Source: Shewanella chilikensis (GTDB lineage: Bacteria; Pseudomonadota; Gammaproteobacteria; Enterobacterales; Shewanellaceae). Taken from it: a stretch of 64,000 bases of DNA. The stretch is from contig NZ_NIJM01000003.1 in the NCBI RefSeq assembly GCF_002836945.1, forward strand, positions 81,043 to 145,042, in the 5' to 3' direction. The position numbers and the translations under genes were made by a program. The notes under the pieces are model-generated. The model saw only the letters and a list, made by a program, of their open reading frames with translations. It searched no databases and had not been told where the DNA came from. Within the stretch, counting starts at the first letter, position 1. Each line of letters opens with the position of its first letter. Positions 25,751 to 35,498 of this stretch are shown here, in pieces.

Positions 25751-26137
25751 ATGCAATCCAGAAAATTAACCGCGGCAGCTAAGCTGAGTCTGCTAGGCGG
25801 CGCCTTACTGCTCAGCGCCATCTCTGTGTCTGCTCAGGCGGGCTGCGGCGAGAAAACCACTGAGTGCATAGTGCTCAAGGGTGACAGCCAAAAGACCCTG
25901 GAGTGTGAAATCACGGTTTGTGCCAATGTGCACTCATTTCTCAGTCGCTGGCAGTTGGCCGATGGCACCACGCTGAGCACGGATTACACCGATGACAGCG
26001 AGAGCATCACTATCAATGGTGAGCCGGGATATGCCTTGCCAGCGGATATTTTGCGCGCTGAACTTGGCTGTTACAGCACTTTTGCAACAAACAAGGCGGA
26101 AACTACCTTGGTGTGTGGCCGCGATCTGGATTTTTAA
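25751..26137 (+). CDS. Cys-rich exported protein, unknown
   Basis: 128-residue precursor with a Sec signal peptide (basic MQSRKLTAAAK, hydrophobic core, cleavage after VSAQA). The mature protein of about 100 residues has six Cys (in GCGEKTTEC, LECEITVC, LGC and LVC), suggesting three disulfide bonds in the periplasm or outside the cell. AAGGAG seven bases before ATG 25751 is the best start; longer in-frame starts lack a ribosome site. No family recognised. It sits between copA and the ABC-F gene as a single unit. Confidence 0.6.
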   Translation: MQSRKLTAAAKLSLLGGALLLSAISVSAQAGCGEKTTECIVLKGDSQKTLECEITVCANVHSFLSRWQLADGTTLSTDYTDDSESITINGEPGYALPADILRAELGCYSTFATNKAETTLVCGRDLDF

Positions 26138-26341
26138 TCTGCTTGCAGAAGATTTTTAAAGTCTTTTATAAACAGGTGGTTGCACTGCTTTATCTCGCTG
26201 GTTGCATGCGAGTTTGGTTGATAATTCACGCAGGAATGTTATAGTGCCCGGCTTTATTTACCCGGCCAATCACAGGCCTTGGGCTCTTGGACGCGGCTTT
26301 ACATAGCCCGGTCCCGCATCTGGATATTTTGGAATCATACA

Positions 26342-27934
26342 GTGATAACGACAGCTAACATCACCATGCAGTTTGGCGCCAAGCCGCTGTTTGAAAACAT
26401 CTCGGTTAAATTCGGCGAAGGCAACAGATACGGCCTTATCGGCGCCAATGGCTGCGGTAAGTCTACCTTTATGAAGATCCTTTCCGGTGAGTTGGAGCCA
26501 ACCTCGGGTAATGTGTCGCTGGATCCCAACGAGCGTCTGGGTAAGCTGAATCAGGATCAGTTCGCCTATGAAGAGCACAGCGTTATCGACACAGTGATCA
26601 TGGGTCACAAAGAGTTGTGGGCGGTGAAGCAGGAGCGCGATCGCATCTACTCCTTACCGGAAATGAGCGAAGAAGATGGCATAAAAGTGGCCGATCTTGA
26701 GATGCAGTTTGCCGAAATGGACGGTTATACCGCAGAGAGCCGCGCCGGTGAGTTGCTGCTCGGGGTGGGTATTCCGCTGGAACAACATTTTGGCCCCATG
26801 AGTGAAGTGGCACCGGGTTGGAAACTCAGGGTGCTGCTGGCACAGGCCTTGTTCTCTGATCCCGATGTATTGCTGCTCGACGAACCGACCAACAACTTGG
26901 ATATCGATACCATTCGCTGGCTGCAGGAGATGCTTAACCAGCGTAACAGCACCATGATCATCATTTCCCACGACAGATACTTCCTCAACTCTGTCTGTAC
27001 CCATATGGCGGATCTGGACTATGGTGAGCTGCGGGTCTATCCGGGCAACTATGATGAATATATGACAGCCGCCTCTCAGGCTCGCGAGCGCCTGGTGGCT
27101 GAAAACGCCAAGAAGAAGGCACAGATTGCCGAGCTGCAAACCTTCGTGGCGCGCTTCTCTGCCAACGCTTCCAAGGCCAAGCAGGCCACATCCCGTGCCC
27201 GTCAAATCGACAAGATCAAGCTGGATGAGATCAAGGCTTCCAGCCGGGTTAACCCCTACATTCGTTTCGAGCAGGAGAAGAAACTGTTCCGTAACGCTTT
27301 GATTGTTGAGAATATGAGCAATGGTTACGATGAGTTGCTGTTCAAGGATGTGAACTTTATCGCCGAAGTGGGCGAGCGTATCGCGATTCTGGGTGAAAAC
27401 GGTGTGGGTAAGACCACCTTGCTGCGTACTCTGATCCACGAGTTGCCACAAAAGAGCGGTACCATTCAATGGTCTGAAAACCATCGTATCGGCTACTACG
27501 CCCAGGATCATGCCAGCGACTTTGAAAATGATATGAACCTGTTCGACTGGATGGGTCAGTGGCGTCTGGAAGGCGATGACGATCAGGCGGTGCGTTCAGT
27601 GCTGGGCCGTATGCTGTTCAGCGCCGACGACATCAAGAAATCTGTCAAGGTACTGTCCGGTGGTGAGCAGGGGCGTATGCTGTTTGGCAAGCTGATGCTG
27701 CAAAAGCCCAATATTCTGGTGATGGACGAACCAACCAACCACCTGGATATGGAATCGATTGAGTCGCTGAACAACGCCCTCGAACTCTATGAAGGCACCT
27801 TGCTGTTTGTCAGCCATGACCGCGCCTTCGTGTCATCTCTGGCCAACCGTATCATAGAGATAAGCTCTGAGCGCGTGACCGACTTCAAGGGCACTTATGA
27901 TGAGTTCCTGGCCAGCAAAGGCATTGAAGCCTAA
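26342..27934 (+). CDS. ybiT: YbiT-type ABC-F ATPase
   Basis: 530-residue cytosolic protein with two ABC domains and no membrane segments. ABC-F proteins bind the ribosomal E site and relieve stalling. First Walker [10 protein letters not shown], signature region [10 protein letters not shown] and Walker [12 protein letters not shown]; second Walker [18 protein letters not shown] and [10 protein letters not shown]. The linker between them is charged and helical (about residues 240-320). GTG at 26342 is the start that gives the exact length and N-terminus of E. coli YbiT ([11 protein letters not shown]); its ribosome site is weak (GGA). It is followed by a bidirectional-looking hairpin. Confidence 0.93.
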   Translation: MITTANITMQFGAKPLFENISVKFGEGNRYGLIGANGCGKSTFMKILSGELEPTSGNVSLDPNERLGKLNQDQFAYEEHSVIDTVIMGHKELWAVKQERDRIYSLPEMSEEDGIKVADLEMQFAEMDGYTAESRAGELLLGVGIPLEQHFGPMSEVAPGWKLRVLLAQALFSDPDVLLLDEPTNNLDIDTIRWLQEMLNQRNSTMIIISHDRYFLNSVCTHMADLDYGELRVYPGNYDEYMTAASQARERLVAENAKKKAQIAELQTFVARFSANASKAKQATSRARQIDKIKLDEIKASSRVNPYIRFEQEKKLFRNALIVENMSNGYDELLFKDVNFIAEVGERIAILGENGVGKTTLLRTLIHELPQKSGTIQWSENHRIGYYAQDHASDFENDMNLFDWMGQWRLEGDDDQAVRSVLGRMLFSADDIKKSVKVLSGGEQGRMLFGKLMLQKPNILVMDEPTNHLDMESIESLNNALELYEGTLLFVSHDRAFVSSLANRIIEISSERVTDFKGTYDEFLASKGIEA

Positions 27935-27984
27935 GTCTTTTATGGCGAGCTTGGTTTAACACCAAGTGAAAAAATCACAATAAA

Positions 27985-28011
27985 CAAGGCCGGTTCATTG
28001 AACCGGCCTTG
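27985..28011. terminator. Hairpin after ybiT
   Basis: CAAGGCCGGTT (27985-27995) and AACCGGCCTTG (28001-28011), 11 perfect pairs with a 5-base loop, 50 bp after ybiT. No long T-run follows, so termination may be partial or factor-assisted. The remaining 28012-28346 contains no gene or RNA I can support. Confidence 0.6.
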
Positions 28012-28346
28012 CTGTTAATGGCTTTAAACAGAAGCACGCCGACTTATTCTCCTGAGGCATCAAGCATCTGGGTGCGGATCAAAGGTCTGCGACCATTGCC
28101 TTCTTGAGTAGCAACACCACAACAATATCATTTGAACTTTATAACCGATTCACTCGAGTCGTTTTTGTTCATTGATTTCCAATAGTTCAATATGAGTCGC
28201 TGAAGTTAGCTAAGGTTTAGGTATACAATCGTCGGCTTTCTTGCCCATGATTGGCTTTGTGTGGCCTTTCGTGATTGGGGGCCAATATTTAGTTGCCCCT
28301 ATTGAAATACTCAGGTGATAACCACAAAAAGGTATTTAGCCGTAAC

Positions 28347-29174
28347 CTAACCGCAGGCCTTTTGCCCTTTGCCTTTGCGGCCATCTTTATCCAGCGGGCA
28401 ATCGGCGCACATTTGGGTGCAGGGAAGCTTGTGCCGCAGGCAACAGGCGATACGCGGGCTTTGTTGCTGCTTGAGCCTTAACTTACGCCAAAACGGATGG
28501 GCAATCGGTGCAACATAGGTACGTGACTGCAGCTCAGCTTGCTCGAACATCTCTCTTATCAATTGTTGTTGCCAACTGACGGGGAGTGACAACTCACCCA
28601 GATACCAATGCACAATATAGGCTTGATGGCTGAAGTGCAGCTTTGATGGCACTGGGCCCAGCTCTGCCAGGCGCTCGACAATGGGAATGAGCAACTGCTC
28701 GAGTAAGCTTTCCCAACTGGCAAGTTGCCCGGCGGGAGCCGGATGGTTGACATCTGCATCAAGCAGCAGATAGAAGGTTTCCGCCCGGCCGTTATCAAAA
28801 GGTTCAAGGTACCAGTTGCCACTGCAAGCTGCAGCCGCAGTGGCGCGGTTAAGTGCGCTGCCGGGCTGACTGGCAAACAACCACAGCAGCAGGGGTGGCA
28901 GTTGCAGGCCGAAAAACCACTGGCTCCACATGGAGTGCAAGGCCCGGGCGTCTATCTCGGGCTTTGTGGCACAAGTCGTGGACACCTTGGCTTGATAACT
29001 CAGGGCAAATTGCTGCAGCAGCGCCGGGTAATGTGCCTGGCTCAAGACTGAGTTCAAGCTGATGGCTTCTTGGGGTAACTGATCCAGACTCTCTATGGCC
29101 TTGAAGTGTTCGCCATAGAAGGCGGCTTTTTGTGCCAATAGTTGGTTGAGCTCGCTGGCAATACTCATTCCCAT
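28347..29174 (-). CDS. FhuF-type siderophore-iron reductase
   Basis: 275-residue protein of the FhuF family. The C-terminal iron-sulfur motif is seen as CCLRHKLPCTQMCADC, that is CC-x10-C-x2-C with one additional Cys inside, which binds a [2Fe-2S] cluster. FhuF-like proteins reduce Fe(III) in imported hydroxamate siderophores at the cytoplasmic face to release Fe(II). GGAGGA eight bases before ATG 29174 supports the start. Last gene of the iron operon; its first bases overlap the ATPase gene by 10 bp. Function on the avb-type siderophore is inferred from position. Confidence 0.85.
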   Translation of the reverse strand: MGMSIASELNQLLAQKAAFYGEHFKAIESLDQLPQEAISLNSVLSQAHYPALLQQFALSYQAKVSTTCATKPEIDARALHSMWSQWFFGLQLPPLLLWLFASQPGSALNRATAAAACSGNWYLEPFDNGRAETFYLLLDADVNHPAPAGQLASWESLLEQLLIPIVERLAELGPVPSKLHFSHQAYIVHWYLGELSLPVSWQQQLIREMFEQAELQSRTYVAPIAHPFWRKLRLKQQQSPRIACCLRHKLPCTQMCADCPLDKDGRKGKGQKACG

Positions 29175-30040
29175 GACGGCAGTCCTCCGGTGGCAGTGTT
29201 GCTCGAATCCTCCCCGCCATGGCGCCCGGCGGCTCTGGGATTTACTCTGGGTCTGGGGATAATCATCGGGCAGTTGGCCTCGGGATCTGTGATTATGCTG
29301 GCATTGATATCGAACACCTGTTCCAGCAGGGCCTCGGTCAACAGTGACTCAGGCGCGCCGCCTGCAATCAACTTGCCATCACGCATCAACAGCAAGTGAT
29401 CGCCGTAGCGCAGAGCCTGGTTGATGTCGTGCAGCACCAATACCAAGGTGCGGCCCTGATCCACCAACGCTCGGCAAAAGTCGAGTACTGCCAGCTGGGC
29501 GCGGATATCGAGAAACGAGGTGGGTTCATCGAGCAGCAACAAGTCGGTTTGCTGCGCCAATACCATTGCCAGCCAGACTCGCTGTTGCTGGCCGCCTGAG
29601 AGCTCGGCCACCGGCCTTTGTGCCAGTGTGGTTAACCCTGTGGCGGCCAGGGCTTGGGCAACCGCCAGTTCATCTTGCTCTGACCATTGGTGCCACAGGC
29701 TCTGATGAGGGTAGCGGCCGCGACTGACCAGCTCCTGCACATCTATTCCTTCCGGTAATTCAGGCTTTTGCACCAGTAGTGCCAGCTCCCTGGCTCTGGC
29801 CTTGTTGCTCAACTGCGCCAAGGGGGTTTGACCCAAGATGACCTGGCCGCGTGTAGGCGGCAGTACCTGGCTCAAACACTTGAGCAGGGTCGACTTGCCA
29901 CAACCATTGGGGCCAAGGATCACCGTCAGCTTACCCTTGGGGATGGCCAGGTTCATGGCGCTTATGATGGGCCGCTGGCCGTACTCGAGATAAAGCTCAT
30001 GCCCACTGAGGGCAATGTCATAGTCAGGGTATTGGGTCAT
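29165..30040 (-). CDS. Iron-siderophore ABC transporter ATPase (FecE/FhuC-like)
   Basis: 291-residue ATPase. Walker A GPNGCGKST, Q-loop VQKPELP, signature LSGGQQQR, Walker B LLLLDEPTSFLD and switch His in LVLHDINQA. It energises the two permeases encoded just upstream. The C-terminal 35 residues after VFDINASI extend past the usual end and overlap the fhuF start. The start overlaps the stop of the permease gene by ATGA, so translation is coupled. Family: FecCD-type uptake of siderophores, haem or B12; the operon context indicates siderophore. Confidence 0.92.
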   Translation of the reverse strand: MTQYPDYDIALSGHELYLEYGQRPIISAMNLAIPKGKLTVILGPNGCGKSTLLKCLSQVLPPTRGQVILGQTPLAQLSNKARARELALLVQKPELPEGIDVQELVSRGRYPHQSLWHQWSEQDELAVAQALAATGLTTLAQRPVAELSGGQQQRVWLAMVLAQQTDLLLLDEPTSFLDIRAQLAVLDFCRALVDQGRTLVLVLHDINQALRYGDHLLLMRDGKLIAGGAPESLLTEALLEQVFDINASIITDPEANCPMIIPRPRVNPRAAGRHGGEDSSNTATGGLPSWE

Positions 30041-31098
30041 GATCTTTCTCCTTTCAGTCCCTTGGCCTGTTGCGGTTGTCCGCGGATTTCGCGGCTCAAC
30101 AGCAGCGCCAGATAGGCGCCACCGATGAGGGCGGTCAATACGCCCACCGGCAGCCTTTGGTTGCCCGGCAGCAATAAGGTGAGGGTGTCGGCCCCGAGCA
30201 GCAACAGCGCGCCTATTAGCGCCGAGCGCAGCAGTGCCAATTGACGATTGCCAAAGCGGGCCAGATGCGGCGCCACCAAGGCGACAAAGGCCACCGGGCC
30301 GGCGCAGAGTACGGCTCCCAGGGCCAGCAAGGTGGCAAACAGCAGCGCCAGTGTTTGACTTTGGCGCACCGGGTTACCAAGCGCCTGAGCCAGTTCCTGG
30401 CCCAAAGCCAGCAGTGACAGACGGCGGGAGAGTAGCAACAGAGCGGGCAGCGCCAGCAGTAGCACTGAGGTTATCAGCAGCACATCACCCCAGGTGCGGT
30501 GTGCCAGACTGCCGGACAGATACCCCAGCATCTGCTGCGCCTGCTCTCTTTGCACCAGTGTCAGCACAAACTGCACCAGGGCGATGGCAAAGGCGTTGAT
30601 GGCGATGCCCATCAATACCAGATTGCGGGAAAATTGCCATTGGCGTCCGAGCCCTGCGAAAAACAGCAGGAGCACAACCCCAGTGCCCAAGAGGGCGCCG
30701 GGCAGCAATGGCAGTTCCGGCAGCCATAATAACCAGAGGACGGCGCCGGCACTGGCTCCGGCATTGACCCCGAGAATATCCGGGCTTCCCAGCGGGTTAC
30801 GGCTCAGGCTTTGAAACACGGCGCCGGAGAGCCCCAGCGCCATGCCTGCGCCGAGGGCGCACAGGGCCCTTGGCAGGCGTGATTGCCACAAAAGCCAGTT
30901 TTCATAGTCGGAGGCTTCGGCAAACAAGGCCTTGGCAAGGCTCACCGGCGCCAGGCCCTGATGTCCCAGCATCAGGCTAAGTAGCAGTGCACCGCCAAGC
31001 AGGATCATGGCCAGCAAGGCGGTCCTTATGGCGCCGGTGGAGGGGGCTATTAAGGTTATCGGGCCCCATTGCCAGATGGGAAAACGGGTTGGTTTCAT
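30037..31098 (-). CDS. Iron-siderophore ABC permease, FecD-like
   Basis: 353-residue permease of the FecCD family with about ten hydrophobic segments. Diagnostic stretches are GLSGAVFQSLSRNPLGSPD, LGVNAGASAGAVLWL and VGVLTALIGGAYLALLL. The longer open frame to 31362 is rejected because the upstream permease gene occupies it and ATG 31098 forms an ATGA overlap with that gene's stop. Partner of the next permease; the two form a heterodimeric channel in the inner membrane. Confidence 0.92.
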   Translation of the reverse strand: MKPTRFPIWQWGPITLIAPSTGAIRTALLAMILLGGALLLSLMLGHQGLAPVSLAKALFAEASDYENWLLWQSRLPRALCALGAGMALGLSGAVFQSLSRNPLGSPDILGVNAGASAGAVLWLLWLPELPLLPGALLGTGVVLLLFFAGLGRQWQFSRNLVLMGIAINAFAIALVQFVLTLVQREQAQQMLGYLSGSLAHRTWGDVLLITSVLLLALPALLLLSRRLSLLALGQELAQALGNPVRQSQTLALLFATLLALGAVLCAGPVAFVALVAPHLARFGNRQLALLRSALIGALLLLGADTLTLLLPGNQRLPVGVLTALIGGAYLALLLSREIRGQPQQAKGLKGERS

Positions 31099-32144
31099 GA
31101 CGCCTCCTTCAGGTTTTGCCCACGGGCCATCAGGTACAGAAACGGCGCTCCCAGCAGGGCGACCATGATGCCGGTAAGCAGTTCGGCCGGCGGCATCAAT
31201 ACCCGCGCCAACAGATCTGCCAGTAACACCATGGCGCCGCCTATCAAAGCGGCTCCCGGTAATAGCAGGCGGAAATTGAGCGTCAGATAACGCCTGGCCA
31301 GATGGGCACTGGCCAGGCCGACAAAGGCCAGCGGGCCGACAATGGCGGTGGCTGCGGCGCACAGCAAGGTGGCACCCAGCCAGGCGAGCTGCCCCTGCCA
31401 GCCCTGTGAGGCACCGAGCGCCTTGGCGGTATGACTATCCAGCAGCATCAGATTCAGCGCCGGCGCCAGCAGCCACAAGAGTGCCGCGGCGGGCAGCAGA
31501 TAGGGCCAGAGCGCATGAAACTCCGGCCAGCCCAGCCCGGACAGGGAGCCCGCCATCCAATACCTGAAACCATCGAATAGCTGCGGGTTCAGCAGCACTC
31601 TGGCCTGGACATAGGCCCCGAGCACGGCGCTGATGGCGGCGCCGGCCAGGATCAGCCTGACCGCAGCGGATTGCCCCTGGGATTGCTGCGCCCTGGACAT
31701 CATATACACCAAGGCGCTGGCCAGAAGCGCCCCGGGCAAGGCCTGCCAGAAGAGACTCAAACCCGCTGTTGCGCTCCATAGCCCCAGAGTGACCAGAGAG
31801 GCGCTGGCGCCGGCATTGACGCCAAGCAGACCGGGATCCGCCAAGGGGTTGCGGCACAGTGCCTGGATCACGCAACCGGCCATTGCCAATGCCATGCCGG
31901 CCAACATGCCGCACAGCAATCTTGGCAGCCTTGCCTGTAACACCAGCGACAGATGATCGTCTGCGGCCGGTTGCCAGAGCTTGCCCAGCATAGCCAGCGG
32001 TAGTGTGCGGGCGCCAAAGAGCAGGTTGGCCAATACCAGCAGCGCCAGCATCGTCAGCAGCCCAAGCAGGGTTAAAGCGTTACGTCCAAGACGGCTCGGG
32101 GACTGGGTAGCTCCAGGTTGCAGAAAGATTTTTGGGTGTGTCAT
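31095..32144 (-). CDS. Iron-siderophore ABC permease, FecC-like
   Basis: 349-residue FecCD-family permease with about nine to ten hydrophobic segments. Typical motifs are MAGCVIQALCRNPLADPGLL, GVNAGASASLV and LAFVGLASAHLARR. Overlaps the binding-protein gene and the second permease gene by four bases each (ATGA), so it is tightly coupled in the operon. Very G+C-rich stretches and Gly/Ala/Leu-rich composition are normal for this family. Confidence 0.92.
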   Translation of the reverse strand: MTHPKIFLQPGATQSPSRLGRNALTLLGLLTMLALLVLANLLFGARTLPLAMLGKLWQPAADDHLSLVLQARLPRLLCGMLAGMALAMAGCVIQALCRNPLADPGLLGVNAGASASLVTLGLWSATAGLSLFWQALPGALLASALVYMMSRAQQSQGQSAAVRLILAGAAISAVLGAYVQARVLLNPQLFDGFRYWMAGSLSGLGWPEFHALWPYLLPAAALLWLLAPALNLMLLDSHTAKALGASQGWQGQLAWLGATLLCAAATAIVGPLAFVGLASAHLARRYLTLNFRLLLPGAALIGGAMVLLADLLARVLMPPAELLTGIMVALLGAPFLYLMARGQNLKEAS

Positions 32145-33241
32145 CCCGGCCTCCCGTTTTTATTCGATGGCGCGCCTGTATCTGCGCCAGCCTGTGTGTC
32201 TTGATGCCGGTATTGGCGAGGGTTTTCTTTTTGCTTTGCCAGGGTTTGTTGCAGTCGCGGCACCAGCTTGGGGATAGCCCATTTAATGCTCAGCAGCGAG
32301 CCGTAGGAGCTGGCCATCACCAGCGCCGGGTCGGTTATTGCCAGATACCGACCACGGCGCATGGCGGGCAGACGACGGATAACCGCCATGGCTTCTACCT
32401 CGGCTCTGGCCTTGTCCGAGCTGTACCAGCTGAGCAGCAGCTCGGCATCGTCCAGCATGTCGGCGTGCTCCAGTCCTATGTGGGCGGCGAAGTGGCCTCG
32501 GCTGGCATTGAGCCCAAAAAGTTGTGGCGGCAATACAAAACCCAGCGCCAACAGCAGATCCACTCTGGGATCGCCTGTGACATAAACCGAGAGATTGCCA
32601 ACTCGACTGGCGGCATTGATATAGGCCAGGCGCACGCCATTGAACTCAGGATTTTCGGCGGCGACTCGGGCGATATAAGCCTGTTGCTGTTTCAAAAGTG
32701 CTTCGGCCTGCAGTTCTTTGCCGAGCGCCTTGGCTATCAGTTCCACCTGCTGCTTAACCGGTGTCAGCCAGGGTTTGTCCGGATAGGCGATGACGGGGGC
32801 CAGAGCGCTCAGCTGCAAAAAGCTTTCGCGGGTGATACCGGACTGGGGCGCCAGAATAAGATCCGGTTTCAACGCCAATAATCGCTCCACATCCAGTTCG
32901 GGGTAACTGCTGATGATGGCGGGCAGCGGCAGCTCTTGCGCTTCCAATGCCTGGCGAAACCAGGGCAGATAACCCTCTGCATCGCCGCCCCAGTAATGGG
33001 GTTCAATGGCGATGGGGACAACCCCTAAGGATAGGGTCCAGTCTTCGGCCCCGGCTCCCAGGGTCACCACTCGCTTGGGCGGCGACTCGATGCAGCTGGT
33101 CCCGTGGGCCGTGGTAATGCAAACCGGATAACCGTTTTGCAGCGGTGTTTGGGCTTTGGTTTGCTGAGGGTCATAACAGCCCGTCAGCCCCAGGCTCAAA
33201 AACACGATAAGCGCCAATAGGCGCCTTGCTTCACACAACAT
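32141..33241 (-). CDS. Periplasmic ferric-siderophore-binding lipoprotein
   Basis: 366-residue substrate-binding protein of the FecB/FhuD class. N-terminal signal with lipobox LTGC, then the typical opening PKRVVTLGAGAEDWTLSLGV. Helical backbone and C-lobe motifs PDLILAPQSGITRESFLQLS and LAITDPALVMASSYGSLLSI are present. The C-terminal tail (QYRHQDTQAGADTGAPSNK...) is polar and overlaps the FecC-like start. It delivers the ferric siderophore to the two permeases. It lies 65 bp after the receptor gene, with a GC hairpin in the gap. Confidence 0.9.
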   Translation of the reverse strand: MLCEARRLLALIVFLSLGLTGCYDPQQTKAQTPLQNGYPVCITTAHGTSCIESPPKRVVTLGAGAEDWTLSLGVVPIAIEPHYWGGDAEGYLPWFRQALEAQELPLPAIISSYPELDVERLLALKPDLILAPQSGITRESFLQLSALAPVIAYPDKPWLTPVKQQVELIAKALGKELQAEALLKQQQAYIARVAAENPEFNGVRLAYINAASRVGNLSVYVTGDPRVDLLLALGFVLPPQLFGLNASRGHFAAHIGLEHADMLDDAELLLSWYSSDKARAEVEAMAVIRRLPAMRRGRYLAITDPALVMASSYGSLLSIKWAIPKLVPRLQQTLAKQKENPRQYRHQDTQAGADTGAPSNKNGRPG

Positions 33242-33251
33242 ATTTGTTATT

Positions 33252-33270
33252 CGCCCCGCTGTGCGGGGCG
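33252..33270 (-). promoter_or_regulatory. GC-rich intercistronic hairpin (receptor / binding protein)
   Basis: CGCCCCGC (33252-33259) and GCGGGGCG (33263-33270), eight perfect pairs with a 3-base loop, in the 65-bp gap between the receptor and binding-protein genes. No T-run follows on the minus strand, so it resembles a stability or processing element that could keep receptor mRNA in excess. Confidence 0.5.
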
Positions 33271-33306
33271 CTCCTTATGATGGATAATTTCACGGCATAA
33301 CGCGGC

Positions 33307-35475
33307 TCAGAAACGGTAGTCCAGGGTGACGCTGAAGTTACGCGGCGCGCCGTACTGGTATTGGTCATAGAAGCCGAGCTGGCTGTAATAGCTCTTGTCG
33401 AGGGCGTTATCCAGATTGGCCCTCAGGCTCAATTGTTCATTGAACTTGTATCTCGCCATTAACTTCACCAGGGCGTAGCTGCCTTGCTCCACTTCAACCT
33501 TTTTCCCGACCGGTTTTGAGACTTGGCTATAGATGCGGCTCTGCCAGTTGACCCCGGCGCCCAGCTGCAATCCGTGAAGCCAGCCATCAAATTCATAAGT
33601 GGTAAAGAGTTTGAGCTGCCGCTCCGGGTTGGTGGTGTTGATTTTTTGCCCTTGGGGATTTTCGGTATCAAACTGGGTGTAGCCCAGGTAAAGATCCCAG
33701 TTGTCATTGATGGAGCCGTTGACCTCAAACTCGAAACCTCGGGTCTTGGTGCCGTCGACACTGCGGTAGATGGGGATAGTGCTGTTGGGTAGGCTTTCGC
33801 CGGTTCGCTCACCAACATTGTCCTGACGTATCTCAAAGGCGGCCAGTGACAAGTCCAGCGCCTCATCGAACAGGCTGGCCTTGATCCCGGCCTCATAGTT
33901 GCTGCCCTTGATGGGGTCCAGGTAACGGCCATCGGCCTGAACCTTATTTTGCGGAGTAAAAATGTCCGTGTAGTTGGCATACAGGGCATATTCGTCGCTC
34001 AGGGCATAGGTCAGTCCCAGGTAACCGGTGAACTCACCATCGACCTCATAGTCATGTTTGGCACCAAAGTTATCCTGATCTGTCTCCCAGTTATCCAGGC
34101 GGCCACCGAGTACCATGGACAGGGCATCGGTCAGCTCAAGCTGGGAAGCGACATAGACAGACTGTTGTTTGGTTTCACCCCAGGAGCCGTAAAGCACCTT
34201 ATCGCTCCATTGCGGTTTTGGGTAATCAAAGCCGGGTTGGCGGAAGTCTCCCAAAGGTGGCCTGGCGCCGAGTGCGCCATAGTAGGGATTGGCAAAATCC
34301 TGTTTTTGTTGATTGGCACCGGCCACCAGTTGATGGTTGCGGCCAAAGGCGTTGAAGTTGCCGGACAGCTTGAGATCAAAGGTGTGCTGAGTGCGACTGC
34401 CGTCGATAAAGGCCAAAGAGCCGGGAACCATGCCCTCATTGGTGACGGGATCCGGATTTTTCATGGGCCAGAGCACATCAAATTCCAGGCTGTTGTCGCC
34501 ATAGATATAGCTGCCTTTAAGGGTCCAGTCTGAACTGAAATGATGCTCCAAAGTCACAAAACTGTTGAGCGCATCTGTCTTGGCAGAGGCCCAACTGGGG
34601 GCGGTGGACACATGGCGGTCGTAATTGGTGCGGTTACCGTCACTGTCAAACAGCGGCAAGCCGCCGGACATGGTGCCTTCCGGCCTGGTATGTTGGAAGT
34701 CACTGCCCAGGGTTAGCAGGGTATTGGTCCCCAGATCCGCTTCCAGGATGCCATACAGGGTTTGTCGCTGCTGCTCATATCTGTGTTGCCAGTTTTCCCT
34801 GTCCTGATAGGCCAGCACTACCCGGCCACGGATGCTGGCATCCTGATTGAGGCCGCCGGAGAGATCGACCACGCCGCGCAGCATGTCCCAGGAGCCGCTG
34901 CTCAGGCTAACGCTGCCCTGAAACTCGGCAGTGGGCCGTTTACGCACCAAATTGATGGCGGCGGAAGGGCTACCGGCACCCAGCATCAAGCCGGTGGCGC
35001 CGCGCACTACTTCAATGCGCTCGTAAAGGGCGCTGTCCATCAGGTTGTCGCCATAGTTGAAGCGGGTGTCATAGGTGGTTGCCACGCCATCATAGAGAAT
35101 GCTGCTGACCGAGATCCCGCGGGCGCTGATGGAGTATCTGTCGTTGTCCGAGGGGCGGGCGTTGATCCCGGCGACACTGGTCATAACATCTATGACAGAG
35201 TTGAGCTGCTGATCTTCAATGGCCTTGGCGGTAACGGCTGTGACAGACTGCGGCGTCTCGAGAAACGACAGCTTCATGCCGGTGGCCGTGCTCATGTCGC
35301 TCGCCTTGTAGCTTGCGGTTTTGTCTTTGGCACCGACGATTGTCAGTACCTCCATCTCTTTCTCCTGTGTCTCGCTCTTGTCGGCGGCGAACGCCGGGGC
35401 GCTCAATAGCACAGAGCAGAGAAGGGCGATGGGGGTCGGCTTGAAGCCATTAAGGGTTTGCATATTAATATCCAT
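33307..35475 (-). CDS. TonB-dependent siderophore receptor
   Basis: 722-residue outer-membrane receptor. Signal peptide ends at APAFA; a TonB box-like MEVLTIVGA follows, then the plug domain (KLSFLETPQSVTAVTAKAIEDQQ region with SAINLVRKRPTAEFQ) and a 22-strand barrel ending NFSVTLDYRF with terminal Phe. The FpvA/FhuE-like siderophore subclass fits. It starts 23 bp after the NIS synthetase stop, so it belongs to the biosynthetic operon and is the probable receptor for its product (PutA counterpart in S. oneidensis). An AGGA-rich ribosome site precedes ATG 35475. Confidence 0.93.
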   Translation of the reverse strand: MDINMQTLNGFKPTPIALLCSVLLSAPAFAADKSETQEKEMEVLTIVGAKDKTASYKASDMSTATGMKLSFLETPQSVTAVTAKAIEDQQLNSVIDVMTSVAGINARPSDNDRYSISARGISVSSILYDGVATTYDTRFNYGDNLMDSALYERIEVVRGATGLMLGAGSPSAAINLVRKRPTAEFQGSVSLSSGSWDMLRGVVDLSGGLNQDASIRGRVVLAYQDRENWQHRYEQQRQTLYGILEADLGTNTLLTLGSDFQHTRPEGTMSGGLPLFDSDGNRTNYDRHVSTAPSWASAKTDALNSFVTLEHHFSSDWTLKGSYIYGDNSLEFDVLWPMKNPDPVTNEGMVPGSLAFIDGSRTQHTFDLKLSGNFNAFGRNHQLVAGANQQKQDFANPYYGALGARPPLGDFRQPGFDYPKPQWSDKVLYGSWGETKQQSVYVASQLELTDALSMVLGGRLDNWETDQDNFGAKHDYEVDGEFTGYLGLTYALSDEYALYANYTDIFTPQNKVQADGRYLDPIKGSNYEAGIKASLFDEALDLSLAAFEIRQDNVGERTGESLPNSTIPIYRSVDGTKTRGFEFEVNGSINDNWDLYLGYTQFDTENPQGQKINTTNPERQLKLFTTYEFDGWLHGLQLGAGVNWQSRIYSQVSKPVGKKVEVEQGSYALVKLMARYKFNEQLSLRANLDNALDKSYYSQLGFYDQYQYGAPRNFSVTLDYRF

Positions 35476-35498
35476 TTTCCTGTTACTTCCTGGAAGGT

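Noticed and set aside
31099..31362. N-terminal extension of the FecD-like permease
   Set aside because: Lies wholly within the FecC-like permease gene and lacks membrane-protein character; the ATGA overlap at 31098 is the natural start.
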